From: Sphingobacteriaceae bacterium
GTDB lineage: Bacteria; Bacteroidota; Bacteroidia; UBA7662
Assembly (NCBI GenBank): GCA_030682795.1
Contig: JAUXNJ010000047.1
Span: 310,001-374,000 of the forward strand
DNA: 64,000 nt
Reading direction: 5' to 3'
Shown here: positions 45,322 to 54,849 of the stretch, one piece after another
How positions within the stretch are numbered: position 1 is the stretch's first letter
How the letters are laid out: each line of letters opens with the position of its first letter
The notes under the pieces: model-generated
What the model was told of the DNA's origin: nothing
Seen by the model: the letters and a program-made list of their open reading frames with translations, nothing else
Database searches by the model: none
Made by a program: the position numbers and the translations under genes

Positions 45322-45339
45322 CAATATACACTAAAAACA

Positions 45340-46659
45340 TTAACCTCCAAAATCATCGAAGCTCACGTGCTCTTCTGGAATACCCCAGTCGTCGCACATT
45401 TTAACAACGGCCGCGTTCATCATTGGCGGTCCGCAGAAATAGAACTCAATTTCTTCTGGATCGCTATGCTTAGATAGATAATTATCGATGAAGGCCTGGT
45501 GTACAAATCCTAAAAATCCATCACCTTCACGGTCTTCTACCCCTGTAACCACTTTCCAATTGTCTTCTGGCATCGGCTCAGAAAGCACTACATGGAAACG
45601 GAAATTCGGAAACTCCTTTTCAATAGCCCGGAACTCATCGATATAGAAAAGTTCACGCTTTGAACGGCCACCATACCAGAAACTCACTTTACGATCGGTA
45701 CGCAACGTATGGAAAAGGTGATAAATGTGGCTTCTCAATGGCGCCATACCAGCACCACCACCTATGTACACCATTTCGTTTTGCGTTGGGCGGATGAAAA
45801 ACTCACCGTACGGACCCGAAATCGTTACTTTATCGCCTGGCTTTTGTGCAAACACAAATGACGAGCAAATACCAGGATTCACTTGCATCCAACGGTTGTT
45901 GGCACGGTCCCATGGTGGGGTTGCAATACGAATGTTCAACATGATGATGTTGCCTTCGGCAGGGTGGTTAGCCATGGAGTAGGCACGGAAGATTGGTTCA
46001 GGATTTTTCATCTTGAGGTCCCACAAATTGAATTTGTCCCAATCTTCTTTGAACTTGTCTTTGCCAGCCGGATCGTTTGGATGCGGGGCAATGTCCATGG
46101 TGCTGAAATCAACATCACAAGCAGGCACATCCACTTGAATATAACCACCTGATTCGAAATCGAGGTGTTCGCCCTCAGGCAAACGTACCACAAACTCCTT
46201 GATGAAGGTAGCCACGTTGTAGTTAGACACCACTTCACACTCCCACTTCTTAATGCCAAATACCTCTTCAGGTACATGCACCACCATGTCGTTTTTAACT
46301 TTTACCTGACAAGCCAAGCGCCAGTTATCGGCTTGCTCCTTGCGCGACAAATGACCTTTTTCGGTAGGGAGCACATCGCCACCACCGTCGATCACCTGGC
46401 ACTTACACATGGCACAAGTTCCGCCACCACCACAAGCTGATGGCAGAAATAACTTGCGCTCGCTTAAAGTGGTTAACAAAGTGCTTCCTGGCTTGGTAAT
46501 GATGGGATTGGCTTCATCGCCATTCACCACAATTTTGATATCCCCGGAAGGCACTAATTTCTTCTGAGCGAACATCAGTACAAACACTAACGTGAGGATC
46601 ACGAATAAAAACGCTCCTACGCTCAAACCTATAATCGTAAATGTATCGAGAATCAACAT
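45340..46659 (-). CDS. nqrF: Na+-translocating NADH:quinone reductase subunit F
   Basis: NqrF is the electron entry subunit, taking hydride from NADH. The 439-residue protein has an N-terminal transmembrane helix (about 8-30). A [2Fe-2S] ferredoxin domain follows, with Cys76, Cys82, Cys85 and Cys117 (ACGGGGTCAMCKC and RLACQV). Then come an FAD-binding domain (FRAYSMANHPAE) and an NADH-binding domain (YIGGGAGMAPLRSH, ending YFCGPPMMNAAVVKMCDDWGIPEEHVSFDDFGG). It is the last gene of nqrABCDEF, 9 bases after nqrE, and is closed by a terminator. Confidence 0.97.
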   Translation of the reverse strand: MLILDTFTIIGLSVGAFLFVILTLVFVLMFAQKKLVPSGDIKIVVNGDEANPIITKPGSTLLTTLSERKLFLPSACGGGGTCAMCKCQVIDGGGDVLPTEKGHLSRKEQADNWRLACQVKVKNDMVVHVPEEVFGIKKWECEVVSNYNVATFIKEFVVRLPEGEHLDFESGGYIQVDVPACDVDFSTMDIAPHPNDPAGKDKFKEDWDKFNLWDLKMKNPEPIFRAYSMANHPAEGNIIMLNIRIATPPWDRANNRWMQVNPGICSSFVFAQKPGDKVTISGPYGEFFIRPTQNEMVYIGGGAGMAPLRSHIYHLFHTLRTDRKVSFWYGGRSKRELFYIDEFRAIEKEFPNFRFHVVLSEPMPEDNWKVVTGVEDREGDGFLGFVHQAFIDNYLSKHSDPEEIEFYFCGPPMMNAAVVKMCDDWGIPEEHVSFDDFGG

Positions 46660-46668
46660 ACTGCTCTA

Positions 46669-47295
46669 TTAAAGATTAATACCCAAAAAGCTCATGAAGG
46701 CAATGCCCATCAAACCGGTAATGATGAACGTAATACCTAAACCACGCAATGGCTTCGGTACGTCAGAATAACGGATTTTCATACGAATGGCAGCAATGGC
46801 TACAATGGCAATCAACCAACCCACGCCTGAACCCAAACCAAATACAGTAGCCTCAGACAATGTGTAGTCACGTTCTTGCATAAACAACGAACCACCCAAA
46901 ATCGAACAGTTTACCGCAATCAACGGCAAGAAAATACCTAATGAGCCGTACAAGGTTGGAGATACTTTTTCAATGATCATTTCAACCAATTGCACCATAG
47001 AGGCAATGGTGGCAATGAACATGATGAAAGCCAAGAAGCTCAAATCTACTTCGGCAAAAGCTGGCGACAACCAAGTCAAACCACCCTCTTTCAATACACC
47101 ATTCAACAACAACCAATTGATAGGTACAGTAATGCCAAGTACGAAAATAACGGCTGCACCCAAACCGATGGCTGTTTTTACGTTTTTGGAAACGGCCAAG
47201 TACGAACACATACCTAAGAAGTAGGCGAAAATCATATTGTCGACAAAAATCGACTTAACGAAAATGCTGATTAAATCAACTGCTAAAAACATCAT
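46669..47295 (-). CDS. nqrE: Na+-translocating NADH:quinone reductase subunit E
   Basis: This 208-residue membrane subunit has six helices and is homologous to NqrD and RnfA. Marker segments are [21 protein letters not shown], with the conserved Cys of the NqrD/E iron site, and [43 protein letters not shown]. With NqrD it holds the intramembrane Fe-S centre that gates Na+ movement. It starts 2 bases after nqrD. Confidence 0.97.
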   Translation of the reverse strand: MMFLAVDLISIFVKSIFVDNMIFAYFLGMCSYLAVSKNVKTAIGLGAAVIFVLGITVPINWLLLNGVLKEGGLTWLSPAFAEVDLSFLAFIMFIATIASMVQLVEMIIEKVSPTLYGSLGIFLPLIAVNCSILGGSLFMQERDYTLSEATVFGLGSGVGWLIAIVAIAAIRMKIRYSDVPKPLRGLGITFIITGLMGIAFMSFLGINL

Positions 47296-47297
47296 GC

Positions 47298-47960
47298 TTA
47301 GGCCTCCTCAAATTTTTGATTGATCGAACGTTGAATCCAAATGATAATGGCAATTACAAATAAGGCTCCCGCAGGAATAAGCATCAAGCCATTATTTACA
47401 TAGCCCATCTGATAAACAGCATCGGGAATCACTTGGAAACCGAACAATTTGCCTGAACCAAACAACTCGCGTGCAAAAGCCACAGCCAAAATAATCCAAC
47501 CATAGCCGGCTGCATTACCCAAGGCATCTAAAACTGAAGGCCCTGGCTTGTTGCCCATCGCAAACGCTTCCAATCGACCCATGATGATACAGTTGGTGAT
47601 GATCAAACCTACGAATACCGACAACTGCTTGCTTACATCGTAAACAAAGGCCTGCAAAATCTGGTCAACCAAAATTACTAAAACCGAAATAACAGTCAAT
47701 TGCACAATGATTCGGATACGTGAAGGAATGGCATTGCGAAGCAACGACACCGTTAAATTCGCAAAAACCAATACCGCCAATACCGAAATGGCCATTACCG
47801 CGGTCGGTTTCATCTGTGTAGTTACCGCCAAAGCTGAACAAATACCCAGTACTTGAATGGTAATTGGATTGTTGTCGCTCAATGGATCCACCATTAAAGC
47901 GCGATCCTTTTTCGAAAGAAGCGGCTTGGCTTCTTTTACTTTCGTCTCTACTGCACTCAT
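47298..47960 (-). CDS. nqrD: Na+-translocating NADH:quinone reductase subunit D
   Basis: The 220-residue membrane subunit is homologous to NqrE and RnfE. It carries [32 protein letters not shown], with the conserved Cys in the helix, and [41 protein letters not shown], whose NCIIMGR motif is diagnostic. Together with NqrE it forms the pseudo-symmetric pair around the iron-sulfur centre. It overlaps nqrC by 4 bases (ATGA). Confidence 0.97.
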   Translation of the reverse strand: MSAVETKVKEAKPLLSKKDRALMVDPLSDNNPITIQVLGICSALAVTTQMKPTAVMAISVLAVLVFANLTVSLLRNAIPSRIRIIVQLTVISVLVILVDQILQAFVYDVSKQLSVFVGLIITNCIIMGRLEAFAMGNKPGPSVLDALGNAAGYGWIILAVAFARELFGSGKLFGFQVIPDAVYQMGYVNNGLMLIPAGALFVIAIIIWIQRSINQKFEEA

Positions 47961-48658
47961 GACTGAGATTTATTAAGATAAGCTAAATAAAACTGAATGT
48001 CTTCCATCAACATATTCGATACCCCGTTGGAAGTGATGGTACCACCTGAAATGGCATCTACTTTGTGCATTTCACCTTCGGGCTTGGCACCTTTGGTTAC
48101 TTGTACGCTCACAAACTCATTGTTTTCGTTAAAAATGCGTTTGTTTTGAAATTGAGATTCAAATGCAGCGGTGTTGATTTCTGCACCCAAACCTGGCGTT
48201 TCGCCTTTGTGGTCGAAAACTACTTCTTTGATGGTTTTACCATCTTCATCCAAGGCCACATAACCCCAAATCGGTCCCCACAAACCTACCCCTGCCAATT
48301 GCAAGATATAAGTCTTCTTACCATTCTCCTCAAAAACATACAACGGATAGTTCAATTTATGAGAAGCATCTTTGGCTTTGATGCGCTTGTCCATGGCCAA
48401 ATCAATATCAAAAGCCTTGATACCTTCTACAACGCTACCATTTTCGTCGATTACCAACGAAGTGATAAGTTCGTCGAACCGCTTATAGTCGTTCTCCCCT
48501 GTTTTACCTACTACGGTAAGGATGTTTTGTTGCTTTTCCTTTTTACGGTTAGCATCTTGCATGGGCTTCAGAAAAGTAGCTGCACCTGCCAAAAGCACGG
48601 CTGCTACCAAGGTCATAATCACCGCAAAGGTGAGTACATAATTATTTGAACTACGCAC
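47957..48658 (-). CDS. nqrC: Na+-translocating NADH:quinone reductase subunit C
   Basis: The 233-residue subunit has one N-terminal helix (about 7-29) and a periplasmic FMN-binding domain. The flavinylation motif is DAISGGTITSNGVSN (201-215) with Thr207 as the expected covalent FMN attachment site. The Gly in SGGT replaces the Ala seen in the Vibrio SGAT, a tolerated change. Electron transfer from NqrB-FMN to riboflavin passes through it. It overlaps nqrB by 8 bases and nqrD by 4. Confidence 0.95.
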   Translation of the reverse strand: MRSSNNYVLTFAVIMTLVAAVLLAGAATFLKPMQDANRKKEKQQNILTVVGKTGENDYKRFDELITSLVIDENGSVVEGIKAFDIDLAMDKRIKAKDASHKLNYPLYVFEENGKKTYILQLAGVGLWGPIWGYVALDEDGKTIKEVVFDHKGETPGLGAEINTAAFESQFQNKRIFNENNEFVSVQVTKGAKPEGEMHKVDAISGGTITSNGVSNMLMEDIQFYLAYLNKSQS

Positions 48659-49787
48659 GGGCTAATCTCCTTTTGATGTTTGCTTGAACTACAAAATAAT
48701 CGATCAAAGGCGCCATCACATTGCCAAACAAAATGGCCAACATGATGCCTTCGGGATAGGCTGGATTGAATACTCGGATCATTACCGCCATCAAACCAAT
48801 TAAAAATCCATAATACCATTTGCCACGCTCTGTTTGCGCAGCCGTTACCGGGTCGGTAGCCATAAATACAGCACCAAACACCAAACCACCCATTAAAAAG
48901 TGGTAGTAGAAAGGCACTTGCATGAATTCGTTTAAAGCCAACCCGTTAAATACCAAGCCCATAAAGGCAGCACCCATGAATACCGACAACATGATCTTCC
49001 AGCTGCCAATGCCGGTGAGAATCAAAAAGGCTGCACCGATGAGGATGGCAATCTTGCTCGTTTCTCCTACTGAGCCTGGTATAAAGCCCATCAACATATC
49101 GCTAACACTGTAACCAGGTGACCCTGCGATAGAATTGGCCAAGGCCGTTGCACCACTGTAGGCATCTGCTTTATCGGCAATCCACACCGTGTCGCCAGAC
49201 ATAAAAGTAGGATAGGCAAAGAACAAAAACACCCGTGCCGTTAAAGCTACGTTTAAGATGTTCATACCTGTACCACCAAATACCTCTTTGGCAAAAATTA
49301 CCGCAAAAGCTGTAGCTACAGCCACCATCCACAATGGAATGGCTGGCGGCATTACCAAGGGTATGAGCAAGCCCGATACCAAGAAGCCTTCGTTGATGGC
49401 ATGGCCCTTTTTAGAAGCAATGAAGAACTCAATGCCTAATCCCACACCATAAGAAACCACCACCAAAGGCAATACTTGAATGGCGCCAAAAATCAGTTTA
49501 TCGATCAAGCCTTCACCGTAACCCAAAAACTCACCATTGCTGATGAAATGCTGGTGACCTACGTTGTACATCCCAAATAGCAAGGCAGGAACCATGGCAA
49601 TCACCACAAAAAACATGGTGCGCTTTAAATCGATGCCCGCTTTGATGTGCGTACCGCCGTGTGTTACATGGTCGGGAGTGAATAAAAAGGTTGAAAAACC
49701 ATCAAAAACCGTGTGGAATTTCTCGTATTTCCCACCCTTTTCGAATTGCGGTCTAAACTCTAATATTTTTTCCTTCAGAAACTTCAT
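48651..49787 (-). CDS. nqrB: Na+-translocating NADH:quinone reductase subunit B
   Basis: NqrB is the large membrane subunit with the Na+ channel, covalent FMN, riboflavin and the quinone site. The 378-residue protein has about ten helices. The flavinylation motif SGATALANS places Thr214 as the FMN-bearing residue. Other landmarks are GIDLKRTMFFVVIAMVPALLFGMYNVGHQ and HFLMGGLVFGAVFMATDPVTAAQT. It lies 14 bases downstream of nqrA. The flavin transferase ApbE needed to load FMN is not in the window. Confidence 0.97.
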   Translation of the reverse strand: MKFLKEKILEFRPQFEKGGKYEKFHTVFDGFSTFLFTPDHVTHGGTHIKAGIDLKRTMFFVVIAMVPALLFGMYNVGHQHFISNGEFLGYGEGLIDKLIFGAIQVLPLVVVSYGVGLGIEFFIASKKGHAINEGFLVSGLLIPLVMPPAIPLWMVAVATAFAVIFAKEVFGGTGMNILNVALTARVFLFFAYPTFMSGDTVWIADKADAYSGATALANSIAGSPGYSVSDMLMGFIPGSVGETSKIAILIGAAFLILTGIGSWKIMLSVFMGAAFMGLVFNGLALNEFMQVPFYYHFLMGGLVFGAVFMATDPVTAAQTERGKWYYGFLIGLMAVMIRVFNPAYPEGIMLAILFGNVMAPLIDYFVVQANIKRRLARA

Positions 49788-49801
49788 ATTCCGATTTTAA
49801 A

Positions 49802-51154
49802 TTATTGTTCTTCTTGATACATGAGGTCCAAACCTTCGCGGATGATTTTCTGCACCGGAATTTTGGAGGTACACACAAATTCACATAAAGCCATGTCTTC
49901 TTCAGCGATCTCGTAAATGCCGAGCTCTTCCATCTCTTCAATGTCCTTGTATATGATAGACTTCAGCAAAAAAGTCGGCAGGATGTCCATCGGTAAAACT
50001 TCCTCATACTGACCCGTTACCACAAAGGCACGCTCTTCACCATGCATATTTGTATTGGCCTTGTAAGTGCGGTTTTTGAACCAACCACTGAGGAAACTCT
50101 TGGAGATATCAGGACGCGGGTAGCTTGGTACCAACCAACCCAAAAACTCTAAATCATCGCCTTCAGGAATGGCCGTGATTTGCTGATCGTAAAAGCCGAG
50201 GAAGCCATCGGCACTGGACTGGGTGCCTGTGAGCACGTTGCCAGTAATGATACGCACCTTGCCTGGCTTGAGGTTGCCGTTTACCACACTCGACAACTGC
50301 GCGCCGACAATGGTCTTATAATATTGTGGCTTCTCAAATTCGCTACCCGTAGCAGCTATTACGCGAGCCATATCGAGTTTGCCCGTCAAAAACAAACGAC
50401 CGATGATCACCACATCACATGGATGGATGTGCCAAACGCGCTCGCCTTTTTTGATGGCATCGAGGTGGTGAATTTGTACACCAACGTTGCCGGCTGGGTG
50501 CTGGCCTTCGATTTTGTTAATAGTGACGTTTTTGGCTTGGGTTAACACCTCTGACTTCGATTTGCTGCTGTGCAAATTGAGGTGGATGTTTACGCCAGTC
50601 ATTTTTTTGATGGCATCGATACCTGCTTGAAAAGCGGCTGCCTCTCCTGCGATGGCAAAATCAACCGAAGGCGCTAAAGGAGCCGTGTCAAAACCTGAGA
50701 TGAAAACCGACTTCGGTAATTCGTCGGGATTGGCCAAAACATTGTAAGGACGTTGACGTAAGAATGCCCAAGCACCTGAAGCCAATAACTTGGCTTTGAT
50801 GTCTTCGGCCGACAATTGGTTGGGATTGGTAGCACCGAAATCTACATATTCGGTTTTGCCATCGGCTAAAATGACAATGGCCTCCAACACACGCTTATCG
50901 CCCCGGCGTACTTCCACCACTTCGCCACTAACTGGAGAGGTGATTTGTAAGTCGGGATGCGCCTTGTCGTACATCAGTGGGGAACCTGCCTTCACTTCCG
51001 TGCCGACTTCTACCACTACTTTAAATTTGGTGTGCCGAAACTCCTGCGGCTTGATGGCAAAGGTTTTGGGCATAGATGCCGCCACAACCTGTTGTTGTGC
51101 CTCGCCAACGAGTTTGATGTCGTAGCCCTTTTTGAGCTTAATGGTTTTGGACAT
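49802..51154 (-). CDS. nqrA: Na+-translocating NADH:quinone reductase subunit A
   Basis: The 450-residue cytoplasmic subunit has the family opening MSKTIKLKKGYDIKLVGEAQ, a barrel-sandwich segment (GTEVKAGSPLMYDKAHPDLQITSPVSGEVVEVRRGDKR), and the conserved LRQRPYNVLANPDELPKSVFISGFDTAPLAPSVDF. Also present are GNVGVQIHHLDAIKKGERVWHIHPCDVVIIGRLFLTG and a C-terminal ENxxMGx-type region (ITAIPEGDDLEFLGW). I use ATG 51154, 15 bases inside the longer reading. It contributes to the ubiquinone/menaquinone-binding side of the complex. It is the first gene of the operon, with a -7 box at 51229-51236. Confidence 0.96.
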   Translation of the reverse strand: MSKTIKLKKGYDIKLVGEAQQQVVAASMPKTFAIKPQEFRHTKFKVVVEVGTEVKAGSPLMYDKAHPDLQITSPVSGEVVEVRRGDKRVLEAIVILADGKTEYVDFGATNPNQLSAEDIKAKLLASGAWAFLRQRPYNVLANPDELPKSVFISGFDTAPLAPSVDFAIAGEAAAFQAGIDAIKKMTGVNIHLNLHSSKSKSEVLTQAKNVTINKIEGQHPAGNVGVQIHHLDAIKKGERVWHIHPCDVVIIGRLFLTGKLDMARVIAATGSEFEKPQYYKTIVGAQLSSVVNGNLKPGKVRIITGNVLTGTQSSADGFLGFYDQQITAIPEGDDLEFLGWLVPSYPRPDISKSFLSGWFKNRTYKANTNMHGEERAFVVTGQYEEVLPMDILPTFLLKSIIYKDIEEMEELGIYEIAEEDMALCEFVCTSKIPVQKIIREGLDLMYQEEQ

Positions 51155-51228
51155 ACTGCTTCCTAGCAAATTTTAAAACGCCGTTATACTCGTAAAAAGA
51201 AAGAAAACCCGTTTAGATTTTCGAACAG

Positions 51229-51236
51229 CAAAATTA
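51229..51236 (-). promoter_or_regulatory. Bacteroidota -7 box for the nqr operon
   Basis: On the minus strand TAATTTTG matches TAnnTTTG. It would give a 5' leader of about 70 bases before the nqrA ATG. No TTG is found at exactly 19 bases upstream. Confidence 0.4.
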
Positions 51237-51333
51237 GAAAAATGTTTGAAAAGAAGGGAGATAAAGTAAGAAAATCGAAAGAGCATTTTAAGGCATAAAA
51301 CCTTTGGCCGAAAAGCGGTTACTTTGCAGCTTC

Positions 51334-53271
51334 ATGATTACTGTACAAGGACTCCATTTTGGTTTTGGTGGGCAAGAGCTCTACCATGACGTATCTTTTG
51401 ATATTCATCCCGGTGAACGCATTGGCCTGATTGGTCGCAATGGCACCGGCAAATCTTCCATCCTGCGTTTATTGCATGGTGATTATCAGGGTGGTTCGGC
51501 CATTCAAAAAATGCGCGGCCTCAAAACCGCCTTCTTCAACCAAGATTTATTATCGTACCAAAGCGACGAAGGCATCCTTTGGGTAGCCTCTCAAGCCTTC
51601 GCTGATTTGCTAGTGAAACGCGAGCAATACGAAGCCATTACATTGGGTTTGGCCGAAAAACACGACCAAGAAACCCTTGAATTGCATGCTCAATTGTACG
51701 AAGAGCTGGAACTGGCCGATGCATTTCACATTGAAGTGAAGGTGGAAAAGACGCTTCGTGGCCTCGGCTTCAGCAATGCCGACATGCAAAAGCCCTTTTC
51801 GCAATTCAGCGGTGGCTGGCGCATGCGGGTAATGCTGGCCAAGTGCCTGCTTGAGGCACCCGATTTGCTGATGCTCGACGAACCAACCAACCACCTCGAC
51901 TTACCAGCCATCCAGTGGCTCGAGACCTATTTAAAAGGTTACGATGGCTGCGTGTTGATTGTTTCGCACGACCGCCGCTTCCTCAATCAGATTTGCTTGC
52001 GCATCATGGAGGTTGAAAACAAGTCGATTCGCAGCTACAAAGGCAATTACGAAAGCTTTGAAGAGCAAAAAGCCTTGCGCTTGGAGCTCGAAATGCAGAC
52101 CTACAAAAACCAGCAAAAGCAATTAGACCAAGAAATGCGCTTCATTGAGCGCTTCCGCTCCAAAGCCTCCAAAGCCAAAGCAGTACAGTCGCGGGTTAAA
52201 CTCATCGAAAAGCGCGAATTGGTAACTTTGAGTGAAACCGACAACCGCCGCATCAATATGAATTTACGTATTGCGCGGCAGCCAGGCAAAATCATTGCCG
52301 AGTTGGAAAACGTGAGCAAGGCCTATCCCGGCATCCAAATCTTGCAAAACGCATCGGCTATGATTGAGCGCGGTGATAAAATCGCGTTGATTGGTCCCAA
52401 TGGTAAAGGTAAGTCCACCCTGCTGCGCATGATCCACGGCTCGGAAGCCATGGAAGGCGAAGTGAAACACGGCTATGCGGTAAGCATGTCGTTTTACGCC
52501 CAGCACCAGCTTGAGTCGCTGCGCCTCACCAACACCATTTTAGAAGAAGCTCAGCGCCTCTCCCACAACCGTACCGAGCAGGAGCTTCGAAACACCCTTG
52601 GGGCCTTCCTTTTTAGCAATGAAGAAGTGGAGAAGAAGGTAAAAGTGCTTTCGGGTGGTGAAAAAGCCCGGGTAGCCTTGGCGGGCATCATGTTGTCGGA
52701 AGCCAACTTTTTGCTTTTTGACGAGCCAACCAACCACCTCGACATGGAGGCGGTGGATATGCTCATTGAATCGTTGCAGCAATACGAAGGCAGTTTTATT
52801 GTGGTATCGCACGATCGCTATTTCCTGGAAGAAGTGGCCAACAAGCTGTGGTACATTCAGGATGGCGAAATAAAGGTGTATCCTGGTGATTACCGGGCCT
52901 TTGTTGAGCAATATGGGGAAGAGTTTTTCTTCCAAAAGGACAGCAGCATTACTGAAACCCCGGCCAAAAAAGCGGAAGCAGCTGCCAGCAAAGGCGGTGG
53001 CAAGGCTGAGTATGAGCGCCAAAAAGAGCTCCGTAAGCAACTCAACAAGCTGCAAAATCAGTTACAGAAGCTCGAGGCCGAAATCGAAAAATCGGAATCC
53101 CGCAAGGCTGAGCTCCAGAAAAAAATTGCACAGGAAGAAATTTTTAACGATTTTGACACGTTACAGGCTTGTCAGATTGAAATCGGCACCCTTGAAAAAA
53201 GCCTCAAAGGACTGCACGAGCAATGGGAAAAGCTCTACATCGACATAGAAAAAACAGAAGCCACGGCATGA
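51334..53271 (+). CDS. ABC-F family ATP-binding protein
   Basis: The 645-residue protein (ATG 51334) has two ABC ATPase domains and no membrane helices. Domain 1 has GRNGTGKS (34-41), FSGGWRMR and LLMLDEPTNHLD. The P-site tRNA-interaction linker lies between the domains (about 240-320, rich in Lys/Gln/Arg). Domain 2 has GPNGKGKST, LSGGEKARV and LLFDEPTNHLD. A C-terminal coiled coil spans about 565-640. The layout resembles Uup/YdiF-type ABC-F factors, which act on ribosomes stalled or poorly translating; an antibiotic-resistance role is possible but not indicated. It overlaps the T9SS plug gene by 4 bases (ATGA). Confidence 0.95.
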   Translation: MITVQGLHFGFGGQELYHDVSFDIHPGERIGLIGRNGTGKSSILRLLHGDYQGGSAIQKMRGLKTAFFNQDLLSYQSDEGILWVASQAFADLLVKREQYEAITLGLAEKHDQETLELHAQLYEELELADAFHIEVKVEKTLRGLGFSNADMQKPFSQFSGGWRMRVMLAKCLLEAPDLLMLDEPTNHLDLPAIQWLETYLKGYDGCVLIVSHDRRFLNQICLRIMEVENKSIRSYKGNYESFEEQKALRLELEMQTYKNQQKQLDQEMRFIERFRSKASKAKAVQSRVKLIEKRELVTLSETDNRRINMNLRIARQPGKIIAELENVSKAYPGIQILQNASAMIERGDKIALIGPNGKGKSTLLRMIHGSEAMEGEVKHGYAVSMSFYAQHQLESLRLTNTILEEAQRLSHNRTEQELRNTLGAFLFSNEEVEKKVKVLSGGEKARVALAGIMLSEANFLLFDEPTNHLDMEAVDMLIESLQQYEGSFIVVSHDRYFLEEVANKLWYIQDGEIKVYPGDYRAFVEQYGEEFFFQKDSSITETPAKKAEAAASKGGGKAEYERQKELRKQLNKLQNQLQKLEAEIEKSESRKAELQKKIAQEEIFNDFDTLQACQIEIGTLEKSLKGLHEQWEKLYIDIEKTEATA

Positions 53272-54554
53272 AAAAATTGACCCTCCTGCTCCTTTGCGCA
53301 TTGACTTACACATTACAGGCTCAAGATTTCGACAACGTAATTTTTGAGGATGTTACCTATGTAGACAATATCAAAACCGTGCAAATGGTAGTCGAGGGAA
53401 AGCCATTTTCTAACGCCATCTACAACATGGATGTGCCTGCAGAACGGCTCTTACTCAGCTTCGACGATTTAAATGGGGGATTTGCCAATTATGTGTATAC
53501 CATTATTCATTGCAATGCCGACTGGACGCCGACCAACCTCTTCCAAAACCAATACCTAGGAGGCTTTTTCGAAGATCAGTTTTCGAAGCAAATGCAATCG
53601 TTCAACACCCTCACTAAATACACCCATTACGAGCTGCTGATCCCCAACGAAAACATGCAGATGAAGCTGTCGGGCAATTATGTAGTACATGTATACAAGG
53701 ATTTCAATAAGTCAGAGCCCATATTAACCCGCCGTTTTTTTGTGCTGAAGAACACCATGGCGGTAATTCCGTACTTGCGGCGTCCGAGTAGGCCCGATGC
53801 CATCCAAACCTCGCACGAAATCGATTTTGACATCAACACCAGCGGCACCACGATTTTCAATCCGTTTGAAGAGATTAAAGTAGTAATTCGGCAGAATAAC
53901 CGTTGGGATAACCAGGTAGTTGGCTTGTTGCCGCTTTTTATCCGCGACAACGTTCTTACTTACGATTATGCCGACCGCAACATCATAAAAGCAGGCAATG
54001 AATTCCGAAAAGTGGACCTGCGTAACATTCGCTTTCGAGGTGAGCGTGTAGCCCGATTGGAAATTGAAGGCGATGACATATATGCTTGGGTGAGTCCAGA
54101 AGATGGGCGAGCACACATGCGCTACTTGGCTTATCAAGACCTCAACGGCCGCTACCTCATTCAAACCCGCGAAGGACGCGAGGCCAAAACCGATGGCGAC
54201 TACCTCATCACCACCTTCACCCTTTATAACCAGGGGCCATTGGCGGGTGGCGAGGTGCATATTTTAGGGCAGCTCACCGACTGGCAAATTACCGAAGGCA
54301 CCAAGCTTAGATACGATTACGAATTAGGCGCCTACCAAATCACCCTGTTGCTCAAACAAGGCTTTTACGACTATATGTATGTGTTTAAGCGCGATGGCGC
54401 CAAGCTGGTAGACGACACTTGGTTTGAAGGCAGTTACGAAGACACCGAAAATGACTACGAGATATTTGTGTACCACCGCCCTCCTACCAGCATGCAATTC
54501 GACCGGTTGGTGGCTTACACGAAGATCAATTCGATGAATCGGTTTGGGCGGTAA
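53268..54554 (+). CDS. Type IX secretion system plug protein (DUF5103)
   Basis: The 428-residue exported protein has a signal peptide (MKKLTLLLLCALTYTLQAQ). The DUF5103/T9SS_plug domain follows: FDNVIFEDVTYVDNIKTVQM, the LSFDDLNGGFANYVYTIIHCNADWTPTNLFQNQYLGGF block, and the C-terminal half with GEVHILGQLTDWQ and GFYDYMYVF. In Flavobacterium the protein caps the SprA translocon pore when PorV is not bound, as I recall the published structure. I place the start at ATG 53268, overlapping the ABC-F stop as ATGA; the longer reading lies inside the ABC-F gene. It fits with the T9SS cargo genes in this window. Confidence 0.9.
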   Translation: MKKLTLLLLCALTYTLQAQDFDNVIFEDVTYVDNIKTVQMVVEGKPFSNAIYNMDVPAERLLLSFDDLNGGFANYVYTIIHCNADWTPTNLFQNQYLGGFFEDQFSKQMQSFNTLTKYTHYELLIPNENMQMKLSGNYVVHVYKDFNKSEPILTRRFFVLKNTMAVIPYLRRPSRPDAIQTSHEIDFDINTSGTTIFNPFEEIKVVIRQNNRWDNQVVGLLPLFIRDNVLTYDYADRNIIKAGNEFRKVDLRNIRFRGERVARLEIEGDDIYAWVSPEDGRAHMRYLAYQDLNGRYLIQTREGREAKTDGDYLITTFTLYNQGPLAGGEVHILGQLTDWQITEGTKLRYDYELGAYQITLLLKQGFYDYMYVFKRDGAKLVDDTWFEGSYEDTENDYEIFVYHRPPTSMQFDRLVAYTKINSMNRFGR

Positions 54555-54568
54555 GTTTTTTAGTTATT

Positions 54569-54849
54569 TCAGTCTGAAGGTTCGTTTTGAAACTTCACAA
54601 ATCCAAAAACTTCTATAGTATTGCCAGTCAATCTAAAAACGACTATGTAACCCTTAAATATCAGATCTCGAACTGTTTCATCTTCGAAATAAACGATTTT
54701 CTATGGCTTAAGGGCCTTTTAGGGATTGCCTTAATTTTCGCTAACAGCTCTACTTTAAATTTCCGTGCCCTAGCTGGGCTATCTTTTGAGATATACGCTA
54801 CTTGACTTTCAAGACGATAAAGGAAAGATTCACTAAAAAGTATTTTCAT
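54569..54849 (-). pseudogene. RelE/ParE-family toxin, single frameshift
   Basis: The open frame from ATG 54849 gives 62 residues of a ParE/RelE-like toxin (MKILFSESFLYRLESQVAYI, then SPARARKFKVELLAKI and PLSHRKSF) and stops at 54661. Reading on in the next frame from about 54677 gives YFEDETVRDLIFKGYIVVF, then RLTGNTIEVFGFVKFQNEPSD and a stop at 54569, which is the standard C-terminus of the family. Restoring one T in the run after codon TCG joins the two halves into a 93-residue full-length toxin. So the gene is inactivated by a 1-base deletion, or the assembly has an error there. Its 5' end overlaps the antitoxin gene by 17 bases. Confidence 0.85.

Noticed and set aside
48065-48649. 194-residue plus-strand frame opposite nqrC
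   Set aside because: Antisense shadow of nqrC, whose motifs and operon place are clear.
52540-53055. 171-residue minus-strand frame opposite the ABC-F gene
   Set aside because: Antisense shadow of the second ABC domain and coiled coil.
54587-54805. 72-residue plus-strand frame overlapping the toxin region
   Set aside because: It lies opposite the frameshifted toxin, whose two frames match a known family; the plus-strand peptide has no recognisable features.
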